Positions 23,271 through 29,595 of a stretch of 29,595 nucleotides of DNA are shown here, piece after piece. Numbering within the stretch: position 1 is the stretch's first letter; each line of letters opens with the position of its first letter. Below the pieces are notes generated by a model. It searched no databases. It was not told where the DNA came from and worked only from the letters and a program-made list of their open reading frames with translations. Location: contig SKIM01000239.1 in the NCBI GenBank assembly GCA_007116445.1, forward strand, positions 1-29,595, in the 5' to 3' direction. Both the position numbers and the translations under genes were made by a program. The DNA comes from Natronohydrobacter sp. (GTDB lineage Bacteria > Pseudomonadota > Alphaproteobacteria > Rhodobacterales > Rhodobacteraceae).

Positions 23271-23987
23271 ATGCGTGTTTTGCTTGTTGAAGACGATCCG
23301 ACCACTTCTCGAAGCATCGAACTGATGCTGACCCACTCAAACTTCAATGTCTATTGCACGGACCTCGGCGAGGATGCGATTGAGCTTAGCAAGTTGTATG
23401 ACTACGATCTGATCTTGCTGGATCTAAATCTGCCCGACATGGCCGGACTGGAAGTTTTGCGTCAGATCAGATTGGCGCGGATCGACACGCCGATTCTGAT
23501 CCTGACAGGGGAAGCTGACACGGATACAAAATTGCGTGGCTTTGGCGGCGGTGCAGATGACTATCTGACCAAGCCTTTTCATCGCGAGGAATTGGTCGCG
23601 CGGATCCACGCAATCATTCGTCGCAGTCAAGGGCATGCACAATCCGTGATCCGCACCGGGCGCATTTCGGTTAACCTTGATGCCAAGACAGTCGATGTAG
23701 AAGGCAAGGCCATTCATCTGACCGGCAAAGAGTATCAGATGCTTGAGCTGCTAAGCTTGCGTAAGGGGACCACATTGACCAAAGAGATGTTTCTGAACCA
23801 TCTCTATGGGGGAATGGACGAGCCTGAACTGAAAATCATCGATGTGTTCATTTGCAAGCTTCGCAAAAAATTGGCAGAGGCAACCGGCGGCGAAAGCTAC
23901 ATTGAAACAGTCTGGGGTCGTGGATATGTGTTGCGCGATCCGGTGCTGAGCAACGCGCCCCCGCCTCGTAGCGCAATCTCCGCCTGA
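23271..23987 (+). CDS. ctrA: Cell-cycle response regulator CtrA
   Basis: A 238-residue OmpR-type regulator. The receiver domain (1-115) has the acidic pair in LLVEDDPTT, phosphoacceptor Asp51 in LILLDLNLPD, and the conserved Lys in YLTKPFHREEL. The winged-helix domain (about 125-230) contains GKEYQMLELLSLRKGTTLTK and the recognition helix region IIDVFICKLRKKL, practically identical to other CtrA proteins; it ends with a short unlike tail after VLRDP. AAGGAG lies eight bases upstream of the ATG. In Rhodobacterales CtrA controls flagella, gene transfer agents and quorum-linked functions more than viability, by family knowledge. Placed between sciP and ligA. Confidence 0.97.
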   Translation: MRVLLVEDDPTTSRSIELMLTHSNFNVYCTDLGEDAIELSKLYDYDLILLDLNLPDMAGLEVLRQIRLARIDTPILILTGEADTDTKLRGFGGGADDYLTKPFHREELVARIHAIIRRSQGHAQSVIRTGRISVNLDAKTVDVEGKAIHLTGKEYQMLELLSLRKGTTLTKEMFLNHLYGGMDEPELKIIDVFICKLRKKLAEATGGESYIETVWGRGYVLRDPVLSNAPPPRSAISA

Positions 23988-24067
23988 GATCTGATTGCCT
24001 TGCCACTGGACGATGCTGAACCGCACTCCTATGACTGACGGAATTTCGTTAGCGATGGAGCACCGAC

Positions 24068-26209
24068 GTGTCGCCAGATGACAGGTCCAAACGAGAGCGC
24101 GTGAGCGCCGAGGTTGCGCAGCTTGATGCCGATCAGGCGCGCGAAGAGGTCACCTATCTCGCCAAGCAAATAGAGCAGGCCAACCAGGCCTATCATCGAG
24201 ATGACGCACCGCTTGTGTCAGATGCCGAGTTTGACAGTTGGCGTTTGCGCTACGCAGCGATCGAGGCGCGGTTTCCGCATCTTGTGCGGGCCGACAGTCC
24301 GCTGAAACAGATCGGCGCGTCCCCGGCCGATGGATTCGGCAAGATCACGCATATGAAGCGTATGCTCTCATTGGCCAACGCTTTCTCCGCAGAGGACGTG
24401 GCCGATTTCGTTTCGGGTATCCGTCGCTTTCTGAATATCGCGCCAGAGATTCCGCTCGCCTTCACCGCTGAACCCAAGATAGATGGTTTGTCACTCTCCT
24501 TACGTTACGAGCGGCAATCTCTGGTTTACGCAGCGACACGAGGCGATGGTGCGACCGGCGAAGATGTGACGGCGAATGCGCGCACGGTCGCAGAGATACC
24601 GCACCGCCTCTCAGGCGCTCCTGATATCCTCGAAGTGCGTGGTGAGATCTTTATGTCGCATGCTGATTTCACCTCCCTGAATGCGCGCCATTCGGCCGTC
24701 GGCGGCAAGATTTTTGCCAATCCACGCAACGCTGCCGCCGGGTCTTTGCGCCAGCTCGATCCAGAGATCACGCGGGCGCGGCCGCTACGGTTCTTTGCTT
24801 ATGCTTGGGGTGAAACATCCGAGCCGTTGGCTGAAACCCAGACCCAGGCAATTTTGCGGCTCGAGGCGCTGGGTTTTCAGACAAACCCGTTGTTTCGGCG
24901 CTGCGAAAGCCTTGACGAAATGCTCGCCACATATGCCGAAATCGAAGCGCAACGCGCGACTTTGGGCTATGATATAGATGGGGTCGTCTACAAGCTAGAT
25001 GCGCTTTCCCTGCAGGAACGGCTGGGCCTGCGTTCGACGACTCCGCGCTGGGCGATTGCTCATAAATTCCCTGCTGAACTCGCCTGGACGCTGCTGGAGG
25101 GAATAGACATACAGGTCGGCCGCACAGGTGCGCTCAGCCCGGTCGCGCGGCTCAAACCGGTTACTGTTGGTGGGGTGGTCGTCTCGAACGCAACATTGCA
25201 CAATGAAGACTATATTGCCGGGCGAGATTCGCGCGGTGCGCCGATCCGGGAGGGGCGAGATATTCGGGTGGGCGACTGGGTCGAGGTCTACCGAGCGGGT
25301 GATGTGATCCCCAAGATCCGCGATGTCGATCTGGCGCGCCGTGCCGCCGATGCGGCTCGGTTCCAGATGCCGGATCACTGCCCTGAATGTGGCAATCCAG
25401 CGCTGCGCGAGCCAGGCGATTCCGTGCGTCGATGCACAGGCGGCATGAGCTGCCCCGCACAAGCAGTTGAACGGCTGAAACATTTCGTCAGCCGTCCGGC
25501 TTTCGACATCGAAGGGCTGGGTGCAAAACAGATCGAGAGTTTCTGGCGCGATGGATGGATCGCGACGCCCAGGGATATTTTCACGCTGCGCGAGCGCTTC
25601 GGCCCTGGCCAGCCGCGTCAGTTGAAGAACCGCGAGGGGTGGGGAGCGAAATCGGCTGAAAAGCTCTTTGATGCGATTGATGAAAAACGGCGCATTCCTC
25701 TGTCGCGGCTGATATTCGCGTTTGGATTGCGACATGTTGGAGAAACCACTGCGGCATTGCTGGCGTCGCATTACGGGACATGGGACAGCCTGCGCGATAG
25801 CTTGCGCGCGGCCTGCGATCCAGAGAGTGCCGCTTTTGCCGATCTGATCGCAATTGATGGGGTCGGCCCGGTGATGGCGCAATCTTTAATTGCCGGATTC
25901 CAGGCAGAGGCCGAACAGATCGACGCACTGGCCGCGTGTCTTGAAATCCTCGCGCCGCAAGCGCGCACAAGCGAAAGCCCGGTGGCCGGAAAAACACTGG
26001 TTTTCACGGGCACGCTGGAGCGGATGAGCCGCGCCGAGGCCAAGGCGCGCGCTGAAGCGCTGGGTGCGAAGGTGGCGGGCTCGGTTTCGGCGAAGACGGA
26101 TCTCTTGATCGCAGGGCCGGGTGCAGGCAGCAAGGCTACGAAGGCGGCAGAGCTGGGGATCGAAGTCATCGATGAAGATCAGTGGCTGGCGCTGATCGGG
26201 GCAGGCTGA
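24068..26209 (+). CDS. ligA: NAD+-dependent DNA ligase
   Basis: A 713-residue ligase joining Okazaki fragments and repair nicks. The Ia domain with YHRDDAPLVSDAEFD is near residue 42, the adenylated Lys137 is in EPKIDGLSLSLRY, the OB fold contains DWVEVYRAGDVIPKI, the zinc finger C-x2-C...C-x5-C spans about residues 437-464 (CPECGNP to GMSCPAQ), HhH repeats follow, and a BRCT domain from about 635 (AGKTLVFTGTLERMSR) closes it. GTG 24068 is chosen since GGAG lies seven bases upstream. Slightly longer than E. coli LigA. One base separates its stop from the recG start. Confidence 0.97.
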   Translation: MSPDDRSKRERVSAEVAQLDADQAREEVTYLAKQIEQANQAYHRDDAPLVSDAEFDSWRLRYAAIEARFPHLVRADSPLKQIGASPADGFGKITHMKRMLSLANAFSAEDVADFVSGIRRFLNIAPEIPLAFTAEPKIDGLSLSLRYERQSLVYAATRGDGATGEDVTANARTVAEIPHRLSGAPDILEVRGEIFMSHADFTSLNARHSAVGGKIFANPRNAAAGSLRQLDPEITRARPLRFFAYAWGETSEPLAETQTQAILRLEALGFQTNPLFRRCESLDEMLATYAEIEAQRATLGYDIDGVVYKLDALSLQERLGLRSTTPRWAIAHKFPAELAWTLLEGIDIQVGRTGALSPVARLKPVTVGGVVVSNATLHNEDYIAGRDSRGAPIREGRDIRVGDWVEVYRAGDVIPKIRDVDLARRAADAARFQMPDHCPECGNPALREPGDSVRRCTGGMSCPAQAVERLKHFVSRPAFDIEGLGAKQIESFWRDGWIATPRDIFTLRERFGPGQPRQLKNREGWGAKSAEKLFDAIDEKRRIPLSRLIFAFGLRHVGETTAALLASHYGTWDSLRDSLRAACDPESAAFADLIAIDGVGPVMAQSLIAGFQAEAEQIDALAACLEILAPQARTSESPVAGKTLVFTGTLERMSRAEAKARAEALGAKVAGSVSAKTDLLIAGPGAGSKATKAAELGIEVIDEDQWLALIGAG

Positions 26210-26210
26210 G

Positions 26211-28298
26211 GTGGCCGCACGGCCGGAAATCCTGTTCCCGCTCTTTGCGGGGCTGGACGCGCTGGACGGGATCGGTCCAAAGACAGCGCGGAATTTCAGT
26301 GCCTTGCAGATCGAGACCCCACGCGATCTGCTGTTTCACCTGCCGCTGAATCTGATCGACAGAACGCGGCGCGATACTTTGCGGGGGCTGGAGTTTCCCT
26401 GCGTGACGACCGTCGAAGTCACGATCGGGCTGCATCAACCCCCGCGCGGGCGCGGGCCTTACCGGATTATCGTGCAGGACGCTCTGAGCGAGTTTCAGCT
26501 CGTCTTCTTCCACGCGCGCGGTGACTATTTGCAAAAGTTGCTGCCGACCGGGGCGCGGCGGCTCGTTTCCGGGCGGGTCGAGCTCTACGATGGCATCGCG
26601 CAGATGGCGCATCCTGATCATATCCTGCGCCCTGAGGAAGCGTCTGATCTGCCCCAGACCGAGCCTGTTTATGCTCTGTGCGCGGGCGTTTCGGCCAAGC
26701 TGATGAGCAAGGCGGTGGCTTCGGCATTGGCGCGCGTGCCACAGCTTGCGGAATGGATTGATCCGGCTCTGAAGGCCCGCGAAAGCTGGCCTGATTTCCG
26801 AGAGGCAGTTGTGCGGGCGCATGCGCCAAAGACCCTGGCGGAGATCGCTGCGACCGCAGCACCCCGCGCGCGGCTGGCCTATGACGAATTGCTCGCCCAT
26901 CAACTGACGCTAGCACTTGCCCGCGCGCGCCAGCGGCGCAAGCCGGGGCGGGGGAGCCGTGCTACGGGCGCGTTGCAGGCGCGCGTTCTCGGCGTGCTCG
27001 AGTATAGTCCCACCGGCGCGCAGACCCGCGCGATTGCTGAAATCGCCGCTGACATGGCGGCCCCGAGGCGCATGAACCGGCTGTTGCAGGGCGATGTCGG
27101 CGCGGGCAAGACACTGGTGGCCCTGATGGCATTGCTGATCGCGGTCGAGGCGGGCGGACAAGGCGCGATGATGGCCCCAACCGAGATTCTCGCGCGCCAG
27201 CATCTCGAAAGCCTTGGCCCTCTGGCACAGAGTGCCGGGGTTGAAATTGCGCTTCTGACGGGCCGCGACAAGGGGGCCGAGCGCGCACGCAAGCTTGCGG
27301 CGCTGGCTGATGGATCGATCCAGATTGTTCTTGGCACGCATGCCGTCTTTCAGAAAGGTGTGGAGTTTCATGATCTTCGGCTTGCTGTCGTGGATGAACA
27401 GCACCGTTTTGGCGTCGCGCAGCGTGCGGCGCTTGCAGAAAAAGGCGCGGGCGCCGATATGCTGGTGATGACGGCAACACCCATCCCCCGGTCGCTCGCG
27501 CTGGCACAATATGGGGATATGGATGTCTCCATCCTCGATGAGAAACCGCCGGGTCGTAAACCGGTTCAGACGGCGCTTGTCGCGACGGCCCGTATGGAAG
27601 AAGTGGTCGCGCATTTGCGTCGTGCGATTGACGAGGGGCGGCAGGCCTATTGGGTTTGTCCCTTGGTCGAAGAATCCGAGCTCAGCGCCTTGACCGCGGC
27701 ACAGGCCCGCTTCGACCATTTGCGCGCGGCTTTGGGGGACAGCGTCGTCGGTCTGGTGCATGGTCAGCTGCCTCCGGCGGAAAAGGACGCGGCCATGGCG
27801 CGTTTTGTTGCGGGGCAAACCAAGCTTCTTGTTGCAACGACCGTGATCGAAGTCGGGGTGAATGTTCCAAATGCCTCAATCATGGTGATTGAGCGTGCCG
27901 AGAGTTTCGGTCTGGCACAGCTGCATCAGTTGCGCGGGCGGGTTGGACGTGGGGCTGCCGCCTCGACCTGCTTGTTGGTGTATGAGCCGCCACTGAGCGA
28001 GACCGCATCACGCCGATTGAAGCTCTTGCGCGACACGGAAGACGGGTTTCGCATCGCCGAGGAGGACATGGCGATCCGCGGCGCAGGCGATCTGATCGGC
28101 ACGGCGCAATCGGGCCTGCCACGGTTTCGCGTGGCAGATCTGGAACGACAAACTGGGTTGCTAGCCATCGCGCAATCGGATGCGCGCAAATTGCTGGCCG
28201 ATGATCCGGATCTAAGCAGCCCGCGCGGGCAGGCGGCGCGCGTTCTGCTGTGGCTGATGGAGCAGGATAAGGCGATTCGCTATCTTTCTGTCGGGTAA
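26211..28298 (+). CDS. recG: ATP-dependent DNA helicase RecG
   Basis: A 695-residue helicase that reverses stalled forks and migrates Holliday junctions. An N-terminal wedge/OB region begins with GIGPKTARNF and DLLFHLP. Helicase motifs in order are I GDVGAGKT (about 294-301), Ia MAPTEILARQH, II DEQH (395-398) in VVDEQHRFGV, III TATPIPRSLA, V ATTVIEVGVNVPNA and VI QLRGRVGRG. The C-terminal RISEEDM-like FRIAEEDMAIRGAGDLIGTAQSG is the expected end region. It starts with GTG one base after ligA; its ribosome binding must lie in the ligA 3' end, so the two are coupled. A LexA box begins directly after its stop. Confidence 0.96.
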   Translation: MAARPEILFPLFAGLDALDGIGPKTARNFSALQIETPRDLLFHLPLNLIDRTRRDTLRGLEFPCVTTVEVTIGLHQPPRGRGPYRIIVQDALSEFQLVFFHARGDYLQKLLPTGARRLVSGRVELYDGIAQMAHPDHILRPEEASDLPQTEPVYALCAGVSAKLMSKAVASALARVPQLAEWIDPALKARESWPDFREAVVRAHAPKTLAEIAATAAPRARLAYDELLAHQLTLALARARQRRKPGRGSRATGALQARVLGVLEYSPTGAQTRAIAEIAADMAAPRRMNRLLQGDVGAGKTLVALMALLIAVEAGGQGAMMAPTEILARQHLESLGPLAQSAGVEIALLTGRDKGAERARKLAALADGSIQIVLGTHAVFQKGVEFHDLRLAVVDEQHRFGVAQRAALAEKGAGADMLVMTATPIPRSLALAQYGDMDVSILDEKPPGRKPVQTALVATARMEEVVAHLRRAIDEGRQAYWVCPLVEESELSALTAAQARFDHLRAALGDSVVGLVHGQLPPAEKDAAMARFVAGQTKLLVATTVIEVGVNVPNASIMVIERAESFGLAQLHQLRGRVGRGAAASTCLLVYEPPLSETASRRLKLLRDTEDGFRIAEEDMAIRGAGDLIGTAQSGLPRFRVADLERQTGLLAIAQSDARKLLADDPDLSSPRGQAARVLLWLMEQDKAIRYLSVG

Positions 28299-28313
28299 GT
28301 TCTTAAAATGTTC
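28299..28313 (+). promoter_or_regulatory. LexA (SOS) box, alphaproteobacterial type
   Basis: GTTC (28299-28302), TTAAAAT, GTTC (28310-28313) is an exact match to GTTC-N7-GTTC, the LexA operator known from Rhodobacter and other alphaproteobacteria. It begins on the base after the recG stop codon and lies 57 bases before the ATG of the small membrane-protein gene. The TAAAAT within it could be a -10 element, though no good -35 precedes it. Confidence 0.8.
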
Positions 28314-28370
28314 TTTACACGCGCTGGCAAATATGAGAACAAAGAGGCAACTAAAGCGACGGAGGATATG

Positions 28371-28472
28371 ATGACCCCTAAGAATATCCCTGATTTCTGG
28401 CAGGATCTGGCAGGTGCGCTGGCATTGGCTGTTCTGGTTGTTGCGACCCTGCATTTGCCGCTATTTTCCTGA
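28371..28472 (+). CDS. 33-residue single-pass membrane protein behind a LexA box (SidA-like in design)
   Basis: A short gene with all the signs of being real. GGAGG at 28361-28365 stands five bases before ATG 28371, the frame is open for 33 codons, and a strong terminator follows. The product has a polar N-terminus (MTPKNIPDFWQDL) and one hydrophobic helix, AGALALAVLVVATLHLPLF, ending at residue 32. With a LexA box 57 bases upstream it should be made only after DNA damage. In Caulobacter, the SOS-induced SidA is a 29-residue single-pass inner-membrane protein that stops division by acting on FtsW/FtsN. The resemblance in size, topology and control is clear; sequence homology is not claimed. 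The ATG three bases earlier (28368) is too close to the GGAGG but possible. Confidence 0.72.
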   Translation: MTPKNIPDFWQDLAGALALAVLVVATLHLPLFS

Positions 28473-28479
28473 CGCCTGC

Positions 28480-28513
28480 GGGTCAGCCTGTCTCATACTG
28501 CCTCGACTGACCC
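28480..28513 (+). repeat. Inverted repeat after the small SOS gene
   Basis: GGGTCAG (28480-28486) and CTGACCC (28507-28513) form a 7-bp stem with a 20-base loop, between the small gene and its terminator. It may add to 3'-end stability; there is no U-run. Confidence 0.4.
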
Positions 28514-28521
28514 TCTCACTG

Positions 28522-28551
28522 CCGCCGCGCCCGCCCGCGCGGCGGTTTTTT
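28522..28551 (+). terminator. Strong Rho-independent terminator
   Basis: CCGCCGCGC (28522-28530) pairs perfectly with GCGCGGCGG (28537-28545) over a six-base loop, followed by six T. It separates the small SOS gene from trmFO, so the small gene is a unit of its own on the 3' side. Confidence 0.9.
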
Positions 28552-28618
28552 CATGCCGCATCATTTGCCAAATCTGTGCAATTTGCCTATCTGAACGAAG
28601 ACAAGAAAAGGGGTACGC

Positions 28619-29595
28619 ATGGATCACAGATTGCATATCGTCGGCGGCGGCATGGCCGGGTCAGAGGCCGCCTGGCAGGCGGCGCGAATGGGCGTCGAGG
28701 TTGTGATCCACGAAATGCGGCCCAAGAATGGCACCTTCGCGCACCAGACCGAGCATCTTGCGGAAATGGTCTGCTCGAATTCCTTCCGCTCCGATGATGA
28801 CGAACAAAACGCGGTCGGGCTGCTGCATTGGGAAATGCGGGCAGCGGGTGGGCTGATCATGCAGATGGCTGACCGCCATGCTTTGCCTGCCGGCGGTGCC
28901 TTGGCCGTAGATCGTGACGCTTTTGCGCAGGCTGTAACGGAGGCGCTGCTGGCGCTGCCGAATGTCTCGGTCGCGCGTGATGAAGTGGCCGAGCTGCCGA
29001 AAGACGGACATTGGATCATCGCCACTGGCCCCCTGACGTCAGACGCGCTGGGACAGGCCATCGCAGCTGAGACCGGGACGGATGCGCTTGCGTTTTTCGA
29101 CGCCATCGCTCCGATCGTTTATTTTGACAGCATCGACATGTCGCAGGCCTGGTTCCAGTCACGTTATGACAAGGGAGAGACGGAGGCAGAGCGCAAGGCC
29201 TATCTCAACTGCCCGATGACGCGGGATCAATACGAAGCTTTCATCGACGCGCTTCTGGCCGCTGAAAAGACCGAGTTTCACGAAGGCGAAACGGCCGGCT
29301 ATTTCGACGGCTGTCTGCCCATCGAAGTCATGGCCGAACGCGGGCGCGAAACCTTGCGCCACGGGCCGATGAAGCCAGTGGGGCTGACCAACCCGCATAC
29401 GCCCGATGTGAAGCCCTATGCCGTGGTGCAGCTGCGTCGCGATAATGCATTGGGGACGCTCTATAACATCGTAGGCTTTCAGACGAAGATGAAATACGGT
29501 GCGCAAACCTCTGTTTTCAAAATGATACCAGGTCTGGAGGATGCGTCTTTTGCGCGGCTCGGGGGGATCCATCGCAATACATTTCTGAATTCGCC
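28619..29595 (+). CDS. trmFO: Methylenetetrahydrofolate-tRNA-(uracil-5-)-methyltransferase (cut by the right edge)
   Basis: The first 325 codons of TrmFO, which methylates U54 of tRNA using methylene-THF and FADH2. The FAD-binding motif GGGMAGSEAAWQAARMG lies at about residues 9-25, HEMRP at 31-35, and the conserved Cys52 is in EMVCSNSFRSDD. PIVYFDSIDMS, GCLPIEVMAERG, LRHGPMKPVGL and YAVVQLRRDN follow, all family marks. AAAGGGG precedes the ATG. The gene follows the strong terminator after the small SOS gene, so it needs its own promoter in 28552-28618, where I found only weak elements. The C-terminal part (about 120 residues) is missing because the window ends. Confidence 0.95.
   Translation, partial: MDHRLHIVGGGMAGSEAAWQAARMGVEVVIHEMRPKNGTFAHQTEHLAEMVCSNSFRSDDDEQNAVGLLHWEMRAAGGLIMQMADRHALPAGGALAVDRDAFAQAVTEALLALPNVSVARDEVAELPKDGHWIIATGPLTSDALGQAIAAETGTDALAFFDAIAPIVYFDSIDMSQAWFQSRYDKGETEAERKAYLNCPMTRDQYEAFIDALLAAEKTEFHEGETAGYFDGCLPIEVMAERGRETLRHGPMKPVGLTNPHTPDVKPYAVVQLRRDNALGTLYNIVGFQTKMKYGAQTSVFKMIPGLEDASFARLGGIHRNTFLNS

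Noticed and set aside
24995..25882. Long open frame on the minus strand across ligA
   Set aside because: Antisense shadow of ligA with no recognisable domain; composition is that of a frame mirror.
26910..27818. Long open frame on the minus strand across recG
   Set aside because: Covers conserved RecG helicase motifs on the other strand and has no motif of its own.
1..29595. CRISPR arrays, insertion sequences, integrase or prophage genes, tRNA and rRNA genes
   Set aside because: I looked for regularly spaced repeats, transposase-like proteins and conserved RNA stems and saw none.

Overview
The window is a gene-dense, GC-rich stretch of chromosome from an alphaproteobacterium, most likely of the Rhodobacterales/Rhodobacteraceae. 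Several sequence signs agree: a CtrA master regulator preceded by SciP, a GANTC site and CtrA-type boxes in front of ctrA, an alphaproteobacterial LexA box (GTTC-N7-GTTC), an FNR/FnrL box, and an acpP-fabF-mltG lipid/cell-wall cluster. I see no tRNA, rRNA, CRISPR array, insertion sequence or prophage. Nearly everything is core genome with small accessory insertions.

Layout. 1-86 (-) is the first 28 codons of a FAD-dependent oxidoreductase running off the left edge. 247-1560 (+) is a family 61 glycosyltransferase. 1557-7763 (-) is a branched-chain amino-acid-type ABC operon read livK, livG, a secreted protein of unknown function, livF, livH, livM, ending with a MocA-like nucleotidyltransferase; a strong terminator lies between livK and livG. 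8068-9216 (+) is a family 90 glycosyltransferase. 9220-12028 (-) holds glycerate 2-kinase and guaA. 12159-16002 (+) holds fabG, acpP, fabF and mltG. 16032-16513 (-) is a two-gene unit of a ribbon-helix-helix regulator and a small membrane protein, with a three-repeat operator in its promoter. 16611-19336 (-) is an unassigned alpha/beta protein, pyrC and pyrE. 19337-19664 has no gene but carries an FNR box and a candidate small RNA. 19665-22760 (-) is mnmA, pdxA, ksgA. 22908-28298 (+) is sciP, ctrA, ligA, recG. 28371-28472 (+) is a 33-residue membrane protein behind a LexA box and before a strong terminator. 28619 onward (+) is trmFO, cut by the right edge.

How it works together. Most genes are housekeeping: pyrimidine and GMP synthesis, fatty-acid elongation, cell-wall glycan release, vitamin B6, tRNA and rRNA modification, DNA ligation and fork rescue. 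The interest lies in small regulated elements between them: (i) a LexA-box-controlled 33-residue single-pass membrane protein resembling in design the SOS division inhibitor SidA of Caulobacter; (ii) a candidate FNR-controlled small RNA with an anti-Shine-Dalgarno CCTCCC motif; (iii) an autoregulated RHH/membrane-protein pair arranged like a toxin-antitoxin operon; (iv) a ctrA promoter combining a GANTC methylation site with CtrA boxes next to sciP. All functional statements rest on reading the sequence and recalled family motifs; no database search was run.
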